Part shown: positions 31,737 to 40,941 of the stretch, in pieces | Layout of the letters: each line of letters begins with the position of its first letter | Numbering within the stretch: the first letter of the stretch is position 1 | NCBI GenBank assembly: GCA_023334545.1 | Contig: JAADVB010000080.1 | Location: forward strand, 1-64,000 | Length of the DNA: 64,000 nucleotides | Direction: 5' to 3' | From: Salisapilia sapeloensis | Taxonomy: Eukaryota; Oomycota; Peronosporomycetes; Peronosporales; Salisapiliaceae | The notes under the pieces: model-generated | The model's input: only the letters and a program-made list of their open reading frames with translations | What the model was told of the DNA's origin: nothing | The model's database searches: none | Translations under genes and position numbers: made by a program

Positions 31737-34700
31737 CTAGTTTTTAATTTTTGATGGACGATGACGTCGATTCCCTTTGCCTCCTTTACTCCCCGCTGTC
31801 GTTCGTACGGTGGCTAATAGCTCAGAAAAGTTACCGCCGCTGGAAGGGATGCCGACCTCGGATGCCAAGGTTTCCAGTGCGAGCACCATGTACTGCAAAG
31901 CTTGCTCGCTCGTCTCGCCACAACATAGCATCCCCAATACGCCTTCCACAAGGCTGTTGGTCAGTAGAAAGGTCGTCCCGACGCTATGGTCTACGTCAAA
32001 GCAGACGCCATGGAGACGGCATGTCTGGAAGAAAGCGTTATAAGTCTTGGTCGAGAGACCTGGATGCGAGATGTAATCGATGGTCAAGTATGCGCGTGGT
32101 GGACCTGATACTTGATGTGGCTTTAGATTCTTCACAGCATCTCGGACAAGCATCGAGCCTGGTTCAGGAGTTGAAGGAACGGTATCGACCACAGCTTCCA
32201 CTTGTGCTCTGGACAGGTGGTAGAACCCTGTGGTATCGTCCACTGCTCCTTGTGTCACGAGACGAAACGCCGTGAAGGAGCAGGCTGAATTTGTTAAAAA
32301 TGGATAGATAGCAAGTGCCCACATCTTAGGTGCCTGTTTGAGTTTGTCCTCAAAAACCATATAGTCGATGCTTAGATATCCAATAAAACTATCTTGTGCA
32401 AGCAACTTGGCAATAGCGCTCGTAGCTCCCTGTATAGCTTCATGCGGTATAATGGTCTGAGGGAAAGCATAGCCGATTGTTCGTCGCTGATGAGGAGTAA
32501 ACTGTCCGCTATTCGAAACTGCGTGCTGTGTACTCATCAGCAGCACGTTACTAGATGGCTCAACAAGCACATTCGCGCGAACAACTCCTTTCACAGTCCG
32601 TGGAGCAGCTTCAATGACCACTCCAAACCGCTTGATCGCGTCGACGTACGTCTGCCAATCGGGATAGTCTTCATCAAAACAAAATTTGGCCAAGCGGCAA
32701 AGTGATGGCTCGAGTTCAGCTAGAATTGCTCGTCCAGCAATGTCACGTGCACCAGGCTCTCGATAATACTCCGCAGGTCGACGCTCTTTGCGAATACTTT
32801 GTACAATGTGAAGATAAGACACGTCTACAACTGCCATACTCCGGTCTAAAGGATCGTAATCCAGTTTAAAGTACCATACATCTTGATCGAGTTGCGAAAT
32901 GATGAGCTTGGTGAGTGACAAGCAAAGATCTGCCTCATCATAGATATCGTACTTGCCGACCGGGACGTTCACGTCTGCCTTCATAAATAACCGCTTGGCT
33001 CCCGACCTGGTCAGGAGTGGAATAACACTACTTGGGTCAGGACCAAGCATTGGTATGCCCAATGTCAAAGCTAACTTTCTATCTTCTAATCCTGGAACAC
33101 CTGGAACCAAGTACGCTTCTTTACCTTTGACAAGAGTACGAATGCGCTTAAGACACTGCGGCGAGTACAACAAGATCGTAGTCAAAGAGAAATGTGCTGG
33201 GAATTGTTCCGTATGCTCTGGCACCAGAAATTTAACACGTCGACTAGAAGACTGACCTGGATTCCGAATTTGCAGTAGCTTTGAATAGTAATGAACGACG
33301 TCCGGAGGCAACTCGTACGGTGTTATGTAGATAATGTCGACGTTTGAATCACCAACTTCACCGATGCGAGGTAGCTGCATGTTCTGCTTAATAGCAAAGT
33401 CCTCCATACGCAGTCGAGTTTGTTCGTCGATCGAAAGTGAAGGTACATGCACGATGACTCGGCGCTCAGTCTGGATCTTGGACCAATTCTCTCGCAGTTT
33501 CTGGCATCGTGATTCCCATTGAATGTCCAACTTGGAGCGAATGTTCTTAAGTCTACGTTTTAGCGTGACATAACTGTGGTATGCTTTCCAGCAAGTTTGG
33601 ATAATAACGATACTTTCATCTCTCAATTTATAGCGACGAAAGCGACCGCGATGGATGCACATCCGAAAGAATGCCTGCAAAGTAGTTGCAGCCCTTTTCC
33701 TTCGATCTTTGCCCTTGTATCGTTGTCCAGGTCGCGCGATCAGTGCGGTAACCTGGGCATCATTAAGAATGCATGCCATCAACTCCTCCTTTGTAAACGA
33801 CATCTTCGCCATAGCTGCGAGATTTGCCACACGCTTTCCATCAATATTTGCCATCGGTACGAAGTAGTGCGTGAGAAACATTTCAAGTGCCCGAATAACA
33901 TCTTCAATATCCCCCCATTGATCTTCCATTCCTTTCCGAAAGGTGAGGTACTCAGGCGTATCACGCATAGTCTTTCCTCTGTATATGGCGAACTTGTGCA
34001 ATGTATGTTTGCCAACAAGATCATCTGCAGCCCTCAACTGCTTTACTTTTTGTAAATTTTTATCTTTGACTACCTTTGCATCACGACCCACTTGACGCTC
34101 GTCCCCACCTTCGTTACCCGAGTCGCTTTGGTTGGATGAGTACAGGGGTGACTTTGTACGATTCGTCAGTGTCCTTCTCGTGCTAGAATCCTCCAAAGAT
34201 ATGTCAATTCGTTTTAAACTGCGTTGTAGCATGTCCGCACTTTTATCTTCTCTCCATTTGTCTGGTGAAACCTCGGTCGACATTGTTCCACTTTCCTCCG
34301 GGGGCATAAGCATCTTCAAATCAAACTTGAGCGAAGTCACGTTCACTCCAGCTGCATTAGAATGAGGTATAGCTTTACAGGACTGTTGTTGACGGCTGTA
34401 GAGACTTGGCTTTGTCTGGTGAAGCAAGCGATCTCCGCCCTTGTTAAACGCCAAAGACAAATCCGAGTCTGGTGGTACGAAACCGCGATTAATCAGGCTC
34501 AGTAATCCAGCGTCAGCATCTTCCGCTTCTATTACAGGAGCTGGAGCAGTTGGATCAATCTTGTTGACATTAGGCAAAAACCGCCTCGGCTGAGAAGTTT
34601 TCTTCTTCATAATCTTTCCCTTACTTGACTCTCGACGACGGACATCCTGTTCTCGAGAACGTGTGCGCTCATTTGGTATCCGGTTTCGAAAGTATTCAAT

Positions 34701-35087
34701 GTCATGTTCATGGGTTGCCAAAAGCGAATCACTGCGTCGTCGTTCCAGTTTAGAGACTGTGTCCGGTGAAGCAGTATGATTATACACAGACGGAAGAATT
34801 GGGTTTCCAGCAGGCTGGTTGCTCGTTTTAACAAGCCCATCCAAAACAACCTCTGCTTTCGCATGCAACTCTGCTTCAGCCTTCTGCAAAACTTCTTGAA
34901 AGGCAGCGATATGAGTTGCCGTAGCAGTACTTGAGCGCACAGAAGTGGTCGCAGCGGAAGAAGTATTTGATCCATAAGGCATAGCATCTTGACCGATTCG
35001 CTCACGCATGATCCGAAGCTCTTCTTTCGTCTGTAGCAAGATCCGCCCTACATCTTCCACATGCCTCTGCTGCTCGATCCTCTCCAT
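31737..35087 (-). CDS. IQCH: IQ-motif protein H (IQCH) homologue
   Basis: Intronless, 1116 residues, close to the ~1030 of animal IQCH. A short coiled coil opens the protein, followed by a disordered Arg/Ser-rich stretch. An IQ-type segment (AATTLQAFFRMCIHRGRFRRYK, then IIQTCWKAYHSYVTLKRRL) suits calmodulin binding. The C-terminal half carries conserved blocks: RRVIVHVPSLSI, VDIIYITPYELP, LLYSPQCLKRIRTLVKGKEAYLVPG, LTLGIPMLGPDP, DVNVPVGKYDIYDEADL and a large ATP-grasp-like region (YFKLDYDPLDRSMAVVDV). IQCH is a testis/cilium-associated protein in animals, so a flagellar role is likely here. It is convergent with the NACHT-like gene, with 95 bp between stops. Confidence 0.88.
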   Translation of the reverse strand: MERIEQQRHVEDVGRILLQTKEELRIMRERIGQDAMPYGSNTSSAATTSVRSSTATATHIAAFQEVLQKAEAELHAKAEVVLDGLVKTSNQPAGNPILPSVYNHTASPDTVSKLERRRSDSLLATHEHDIEYFRNRIPNERTRSREQDVRRRESSKGKIMKKKTSQPRRFLPNVNKIDPTAPAPVIEAEDADAGLLSLINRGFVPPDSDLSLAFNKGGDRLLHQTKPSLYSRQQQSCKAIPHSNAAGVNVTSLKFDLKMLMPPEESGTMSTEVSPDKWREDKSADMLQRSLKRIDISLEDSSTRRTLTNRTKSPLYSSNQSDSGNEGGDERQVGRDAKVVKDKNLQKVKQLRAADDLVGKHTLHKFAIYRGKTMRDTPEYLTFRKGMEDQWGDIEDVIRALEMFLTHYFVPMANIDGKRVANLAAMAKMSFTKEELMACILNDAQVTALIARPGQRYKGKDRRKRAATTLQAFFRMCIHRGRFRRYKLRDESIVIIQTCWKAYHSYVTLKRRLKNIRSKLDIQWESRCQKLRENWSKIQTERRVIVHVPSLSIDEQTRLRMEDFAIKQNMQLPRIGEVGDSNVDIIYITPYELPPDVVHYYSKLLQIRNPGQSSSRRVKFLVPEHTEQFPAHFSLTTILLYSPQCLKRIRTLVKGKEAYLVPGVPGLEDRKLALTLGIPMLGPDPSSVIPLLTRSGAKRLFMKADVNVPVGKYDIYDEADLCLSLTKLIISQLDQDVWYFKLDYDPLDRSMAVVDVSYLHIVQSIRKERRPAEYYREPGARDIAGRAILAELEPSLCRLAKFCFDEDYPDWQTYVDAIKRFGVVIEAAPRTVKGVVRANVLVEPSSNVLLMSTQHAVSNSGQFTPHQRRTIGYAFPQTIIPHEAIQGATSAIAKLLAQDSFIGYLSIDYMVFEDKLKQAPKMWALAIYPFLTNSACSFTAFRLVTQGAVDDTTGFYHLSRAQVEAVVDTVPSTPEPGSMLVRDAVKNLKPHQVSGPPRAYLTIDYISHPGLSTKTYNAFFQTCRLHGVCFDVDHSVGTTFLLTNSLVEGVLGMLCCGETSEQALQYMVLALETLASEVGIPSSGGNFSELLATVRTTAGSKGGKGNRRHRPSKIKN

Positions 35088-35317
35088 CTCAATTCAATTT
35101 CCGCAGCCTCTACTGTAAATTTAGATGCATGTAATCTACCTCGCAATATCCAAAAATAGATTAACTTGTACGTCATGGATAATCGTTTTACCCAATGACA
35201 CCATCCTAATGCTATGATCCGAGGACGCTGCTAAGCCTAATGGCGAAAAGGAGCTCATACCCGGCAGAATTTTCTACAGCCAGAATATAAAAAACAACCG
35301 TTGTGCTTGAAACCAAG

Positions 35318-36449
35318 ATGATGCCATGTCCAGCACCAACGTCAGTACCTGAAAAATACACAGCCACATCGGCAGAAGGTTATATCACCAAACGAGGTCA
35401 CGTCCGTAAGTCGTGGAAACGTAGGTATCTTGTCTTGGACGGAGCTACTTTGCAAGTGCGATACTACGAGAGCAAAGACGTCAGTAAAACAGATCCAGGT
35501 AGCACCAAGGGTAGCTTTGTCTTGACTAGCGTGAAGAAAGAAGATTTCGAAGGAATCTTTCCCGAGTCCAAGTCTGTGTTCAAGATGTTTGGGCATGCAT
35601 CAAGAGGGACGCCGCACGGTTTTATCATGACAGGCCATACGCCAGGAAAAGGAAAGGTGTTGTTGGAAGCTGTGACCTCTTCCAAAGTGGAAGCCGATCG
35701 CTGGGTAGAAATTGCTAACAATGCCTTGCAAGCAAGCAAAGCAAATTACCTCGAGAACTCGTCGGGTCAGTGATACTTATGGATATATGCAGCTGTCACT
35801 GTCTAATAAGGTTTGTGTACAGGTGAGAAACGACAATTAGGTCGTACTGCTAGTGATTCCGATGCGATGACGATGAAAGCCACAAAGAGCGAATTCTTGA
35901 AAGATGCCTTAAAGGATCTTGAATCTGCCAAATCTGTGGGTAGAGAAGCTTGTAACGAAATAGCCATCCAAGGAGGTACTCAGTTGCATACCATAGTACA
36001 CAGTGCGCTTCATGAACACTGAGCCGTTTATAGAAAAGCTGGACAATATCGAAGCTCGGCTGGAGTCTATGCATGCCGATCTGGACTATGGCGATCGTAT
36101 CTTGCAGCATATGCAGCGTCCACTGCTTCACCTACTATCCAAATCTGGTCGTCCAACAGCAAAGGCGCATTCCAGCCGGAAAAATAAGATGATAGGACCA
36201 GCCAGTATGCCCGACCTGTTTGGCTCTGGTATGTGGCGAGGTGGCAGCAGCGATTCTGATGGTGACCTGCACAAAATCGCCATGGCGCTAACAGAGCTAG
36301 AGGAACAGGCTGCCGCTATCAATGTGGAAGCGACAAAGACGACAATGCAAGTTGGGACTATCGCGGAGCAGCTGCGTAAAGTCGATTCGCGCGTGCAGGG
36401 GCAGACCAAGGCAGCAAAAAAGCAAATAGGCAGCGCTAATTTGTTTTAG
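35318..36449 (+). CDS. PH-domain SNAP25-type Qb+Qc SNARE (three exons)
   Basis: Exons 35318-35765, 35823-35975 and 36034-36449 give 338 residues. Residues ~20-140 form a PH domain (EGYITKRGHVRKSWKRRYLVLDG at the start and WVEIANNALQ as the closing helix). A SNAP-25-like Qb helix follows: LKDLESAKSVGREACNEIA, then IQGEKLDNIEARLESMHADL, with Q199 where SNAP-25 has its zero-layer Gln. After a linker, a Qc helix reads MALTELEEQAAAINVEATK, then TTMQVGTIAEQLRKVDSRV, with Q306 aligned to the second zero-layer Gln. No transmembrane segment or palmitoylated Cys cluster is seen, so the PH domain may supply membrane attachment. The third exon must start at 36034: an earlier AG would make a 28-bp intron and insert 10 residues into the heptads. 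Confidence 0.83.
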
Positions 36450-36515
36450 AAGATGTGCGTGGAAAAATGGATGTTAGTTTTGGTGCTAACCAATGTGCTT
36501 TGTGGTTTTATGGTC

Positions 36516-37024
36516 TTAAAACGGTGATTTCGGTGGCGCTACGCCTCGATCCATAAAGTGTTGACGACGGACGAGACGTTCATGGCGCTTGTAGTCACCC
36601 GCGATGTCTTGGGTTTTGTACTTTGCTCCTTCGTCCGCTGTGGCCTGTCCTTCGTACCTTTTTCCGTTCTTGTAAACGTAGCTTTTCACGCCCGAGTCTG
36701 TAATGCCAAGAGCATGTCAGTCGAGTTTAAGGAAATGCATGCTGTATAGCGATTACGCACCTGTCTTTCGACGTGGTGTAATAATCTTGATGTATCCGAT
36801 TTGCGCCTGGGCCTTCTCTATCAACTTGGCAACTCTATCAATACACCATGTCAATCCTATCATCCTTACTATTCGCCTCTTTCAGCATACTCTTTCGGAT
36901 CCGTGGTGTCCCGATGCTCTCTAAACTCCGACCGTACTCGTTGCAACGTCTCTTCCCTCTGCCCCTCTGGAAGCGACTTTGCCAGTGCCAGGAGCTTCTT
37001 GTACAACGGTCTCAGCTCCGCCAT
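36516..37024 (-). CDS. LYR-motif family mitochondrial protein (three exons)
   Basis: Exons 37024-36891, 36834-36761 and 36697-36516 give 129 residues. The start MAELRPLYKKLLALAKSLP is the LYR-family helix with LYK in place of LYR. It is followed by RVRSEFREHRDTTDPKEVAK, LIEKAQAQIGYIKIITPRRK and a basic C-terminal stretch with KSYVYKNGKRYEGQ. LYR proteins are small mitochondrial factors that use acyl-ACP to help assemble respiratory complexes or Fe-S clusters. Which client this one serves is unknown. An upstream in-frame Met at 37081 is possible. Only the first exon shows as an open frame; the join is supported by phase, by 57-65 bp introns and by a clean stop. The gene is divergent from the capping enzyme, about 90 bp apart. 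Confidence 0.78.
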
Positions 37025-37116
37025 TTCGATTTGTGCCTTTCGTGTCCACTTTTTGTTGTCACCAGTCTGTACCGTTAGCACATCACATACCGAACCAACT
37101 TATTTTCGACCGGATC

Positions 37117-39250
37117 ATGGCCAAGCGAACGCATTCCGACATGGCGAGTGGGGGCAACCTGCTTAGCAGTATGCTCTCATCCATGTCAAAAACGAATGAG
37201 AGCGCCAGGTCCGCCCAGCAGGCTGAAGCTCGCACCGAAAGGGTGGCTGCAGGTCGTGGTCAGAGCATCAGTGTCGACAGCACAGACGCCTCCCCCGACA
37301 CGGCACTTGGTACTTTCCTACAGGAACTGCAGTCTGAAATTGCCGTCCAAGCTCCTGGGGCCGTCGTGGAAGTTGAGCTACGCTTTGGTCGCATCACCTC
37401 TCGTCTCCAAGAGACTCGCTGTCGCCCATCTCAAGACGGTGTCAATGCTGCCATCGCACTGACGTCGGACATGATGAAGGCGAGTGGTGCAAGGTTTGCT
37501 CCTGGCGTAGCTGAGAACTGGTATCCGGTGTTTGAGAAGCGCGTTCATCAACTGTGGCAAAGTGGGAGCTTTGGGAAACACACGGAAAAGCAAGTGTCTC
37601 GCACACTGCCAAACAGTCAGCGTATCATTGAGATGGTAGATGCTGACACCAACATGAAACGACCTCCGCAGCTCCAGACGAAGCAACGTGTTAAGAGTCT
37701 GGATATATTCCTCCCTCACTGCCCGTTTGACTGCCGGCTGTCCGTGTCGATAGAGTACCCGATGCAGGATCTTTCAGACGGCACAGAGGAACTTCCTGCC
37801 GCTGAAAGTGTTCGTCACAAAGATCGAGAGTCTGCCGTCGGTCGAGACCTTCGTATCGACCTCACAAAAGTCAAAGAAGAGCACTCGAACTCCAATTCAT
37901 TCGAAGTCGAAGTCGAATTGAACGACCGCGTCGTCAACGAATGGCTGGAGGTAGCACAAGACCCGAGTGAAGGGTGGAAAGCTGCGAACCAAGCCGGTGC
38001 ACACCTTTGGCGCATGGTCAAGTTCTTCATGCCAGAAGCCGGCCAAGCCTTTCAGCGCAGCTGGAGTTTTAACGGCAGTGACCAAGTTCGCGAAAGCTAC
38101 GAAGATCGTTTAAACACTCGTGGTAAATTCGGTGGCACCATGCCTGTCGGATTCGCGAGATGGCACATTCCTCTCGTCAAGCGGAAAGAGTACTTTGTGT
38201 CTGAAAAAACGGACGGCGTGCGCTACTTTCTCGTCGTCGCGGCCGGTAATGCTGTGCTAGTGGACAGGTCGAACAACGCTTTCACTGCATCTGGCCTCGA
38301 TCTACTGAGTCTCTTGCTTCCAGAAGGCACTGTTCTCGATGGAGAATTTGTCGTACGTTTCTATTCCAAAGGTTTACGAAGGCACTTGTCTAACCCTGTT
38401 CTAGTTCCACCAAGGAGAGAAGCGATTTGTCTTTTTAGCCTTTGATATCATTGCCACAGGAAATGCTCCTGACGACTCGCATGTGGATAAATCCTTTGCC
38501 GAGCGCCTTCGCATCCTTAACGACTTCCTATCTGAAAAGTACACTCTCCTACAAGTTCTAGCAAGATAGAGTCTAACCTGTTGCATCCGTAGTGGACCCT
38601 ATGCCACAGGTATGCAAAGCCATGGTCTCCATCGCCACGCCGTCCTTCCTCTCCTACGGAAGAAGTGGTTCCCACTAAAACAATTGGCGCAAGTCTTCCA
38701 GCTCATCCAGAGTGTCAAGAAGCGTGACGGTAGCCTCGCTCGAATCTACCGCGACGGCAAGCGAGAGCACTATACGGACGGCGTCATCTTTTGCCCCAAC
38801 TCTCGGTACGTGTCGAACACGCACAGTGAGTACCTCAAGTGGAAGTGGAGCGATTTGATCACGGTCGACTTCACGACATACCTCCAGTCGGACGGAACGG
38901 TGTCACTTTCGTGCCCAGGACCAAAGCACACGACGATCAGCCTCGACTCGATCGTCAAGACAGACCCGAGTGACCACGCGCAACTTCAAAAAGTGGTCTC
39001 GCAGTTCCCTTCCAGCTCTGCTGTCATCGAGTACGCTTTTGACGTCGACAAGGGCATGTGGCGCTACAAGTGCGTACGTCCGGACAAGGACGTCGGGAAC
39101 TATATCAACACCGTCCTCGGGTCCGTCATGAACATCGCCGAGGGTATCAGTGAAGAGGAACTACAGTTTCGTCTATTGCGTGAAGGTGGGGACAAGTGGA
39201 ATGATCATATGAAAGGCATGCGTCGCTCTCTCCTCGACCAACATCGATAG
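37117..39250 (+). CDS. mRNA-capping enzyme: Cet1-type triphosphatase fused to guanylyltransferase (three exons)
   Basis: Exons 37117-38352, 38405-38538 and 38593-39250 give 675 residues. Residues ~60-300 form a metal-dependent RNA 5'-triphosphatase of the tunnel (TTM/Cet1) family: VEVELRFGRI near 84-93 and FEVEVELND near 262-270 are the two ExE metal-binding strands. The rest is a GTP:RNA guanylyltransferase. It has catalytic Lys364 in EKTDG, motif III VLDGEFV, IIIa VFLAFDIIA, IV TDGVIFCP, V YLKWKW, and an OB-fold tail with WRYKCVRPDKD. The enzyme would remove the gamma phosphate of nascent mRNA and add the GMP cap. No cap methyltransferase domain follows. Animals fuse a Cys-phosphatase to the transferase, and yeasts keep Cet1 on a separate chain. 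Confidence 0.93.
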
Positions 39251-39293
39251 ATTTCGTTCTTTTTAAACTCGCAAAAGGAAAAACAAGAAAACG

Positions 39294-40490
39294 TTATAGC
39301 ACGCTCCGCCACAATTTGTTCAGCAGATGCATGCACGCCTGGTTGTTCGTCACCCAGACGATAAATTTTGCACGTTGCGTCGGCGTCAAGATGTTCTGCA
39401 GCTGGTCCATCTCGGCGTCCAACGTCGCGTTCTTGTGCGCAGTCTCGGTCTTGAGCTCACTCACAAGAGACAAGGCGTTTCGGAGGTTCTCGCAGATCAC
39501 AGCGATGCTGCCGCGCTGCTCCTGAATACGCCGCTTCTGGTCCTCGGACAGACCCAGCTCCTTGGCAAGAATCACAGGCAGAGACGTCTCGTCCTCATCA
39601 TCCTGCCAGAACGCATCGTCCTGACGCAAAGCCCAGATACACATCTTGGTCACTTGCGTCGGCAGCAGCAATCGCTCGATCTGGTGCAAATGGTAGCTAA
39701 GTGCCGACCGACGGCCGTGGCCATAGTCTGAGTACTGCTCCTTGAAGTTGTCGATCTTCTCCGCCAGTTCCTTCTCACTCGCGCCGTCTCGGATCATCTT
39801 CTCTAGCTCTTCACACACTTCCGTCTTCTCCTTTTCTTCCTGCTTAATTGCCTCCTTGCCCGCCCGGAGCTGTCCTCGGAGCTCCATGTTTTCCTTTTCC
39901 AGCTGACGACAGCGCTCTTCAACGCCCAGGATGTGCTCTCGCTTGCGCCGACGACACTCTCGAGCAGACTCCCGATTGCGTTCCAACTTGAGTCGTCGAG
40001 CCTCGTCGCTCGAACTTGCATCCGACTTGGATTTGCTGTAGGACGGCGTCGCAGGTTTCTTCCGACTGAGTTTGTGCTTTTCATTCAGAGCCTGATTGGC
40101 GCTCTCTAGGTTCTTGATGAGACTCACTTGCGTATCAGACAATGGCCGGCCGTCTTGCGTACGAGCTGTGTGGGCAGTGGACGTGTGAGACATCAGGGCC
40201 TCTTCCGCCGACCGCTTTTGCCCGACACTCGAGCTTGTGCTGGAGCCCCCGTCTGTGCTAGACGGCGGCAGAAAGAGCTGTTCGTCAGACGTGTGGTCTA
40301 GCAAGGCGAATGGGTCCGCCTCGGAAGTCGCTTGCGTGGCGGTGCCATCCGCGGCCAAGTGCTCTGAGTTGAGCAATAGCCACGAGAAGACGTCTCGATT
40401 TGCTGGAGGAAGGGCATCATTGACACTGGCGGTCGGGGCGCTAAGTGCCGCGGTCATGCTCGGCGTCAATGGTAATGCCGTCTCCTTCAT
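39294..40490 (-). CDS. bZIP transcription factor with C-terminal LxPTQ repeat region
   Basis: Single exon, 398 residues from the ATG at 40490. The N-terminal half is Ser/Thr/Ala-rich and acidic, as in activation regions. The basic region KLERNRESARECRRRKREH has the canonical Asn-x7-Arg and runs into a leucine zipper (VEERCRQLEKENMELRGQL). Past the zipper there is a conserved-looking helical region with two related segments, LLLPTQVTKMCIWALRQ and ILTPTQRAKFIVWVTNNQ. bZIP dimers bind ACGT-like sites; the target genes are unknown. An Inr-like and a TATA-like element lie upstream. It converges on the capping enzyme with 43 bp between stops. Confidence 0.92.
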   Translation of the reverse strand: MKETALPLTPSMTAALSAPTASVNDALPPANRDVFSWLLLNSEHLAADGTATQATSEADPFALLDHTSDEQLFLPPSSTDGGSSTSSSVGQKRSAEEALMSHTSTAHTARTQDGRPLSDTQVSLIKNLESANQALNEKHKLSRKKPATPSYSKSKSDASSSDEARRLKLERNRESARECRRRKREHILGVEERCRQLEKENMELRGQLRAGKEAIKQEEKEKTEVCEELEKMIRDGASEKELAEKIDNFKEQYSDYGHGRRSALSYHLHQIERLLLPTQVTKMCIWALRQDDAFWQDDEDETSLPVILAKELGLSEDQKRRIQEQRGSIAVICENLRNALSLVSELKTETAHKNATLDAEMDQLQNILTPTQRAKFIVWVTNNQACMHLLNKLWRSVL

Positions 40491-40941
40491 ATTTCTCAGT
40501 ACTCCTTCTGCCGGTGCTAGGAAGAAAATGAGCAAAACACTTGGCTGAGACGTCTGGAAGAGGGGTATATATTTCTTTCACTTCAAGTTTGTATGATCTG
40601 GACCCTTTAACAAGGTCCTCAAATATCGAAGAGATGGGCACGCAGCTCAGCAGACAAGTCAGGTCACTACACGGATACACGCCAGAGGTATCTACCATCT
40701 AAATTTCTTGCGCCAGATTCTTCTAGCGTCCGATTGACTCTTCACCGAGGTGACATGGCCGACGTCATCTGCCCTACCTTCGGGAAACCTCCGTCAGCAT
40801 GTTGATTGACTCGAAGCGATGCAACGACAAATAGCCAGATCAGATGTCGAGGATCGCATACAAACTCGCAGACAAAAGCGCTGGATCGTTATACGCAATT
40901 GTATCAAGGTCCATTAGGAAAAACCATTCTCTCTCTCGACT
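40491..40941. other. Shared divergent promoter region, bZIP / AGC kinase
   Basis: About 450 bp between divergent starts. Apart from the bZIP core elements, CCATTCT at 40924-40930 fits the oomycete Inr (YCAYTYY), 12 nt before the kinase ATG. It is followed by a CT-rich leader. No gene is seen here. Confidence 0.4.
40521..40571 (-). promoter_or_regulatory. Putative core promoter of the bZIP gene
   Basis: On the minus strand GCTCATTTTCTTC (40533-40521) fits the oomycete initiator core, 31-43 nt before the ATG. TATATA (40571-40566) lies about 40 nt further upstream. Both are motif matches only. Confidence 0.4.

Noticed and set aside
35976-36003. 28-bp intron in the PH-SNARE gene
   Set aside because: It is too short compared with all other introns here and inserts 10 residues into the Qb heptads. 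The AG at 36033 gives a 58-bp intron and restores QGEKLDNIE.
36979-37116. Upstream extension of the capping-enzyme frame
   Set aside because: The open frame overlaps the first exon of the LYR gene on the other strand and has no ATG of good context. The ATG at 37117 is preferred.
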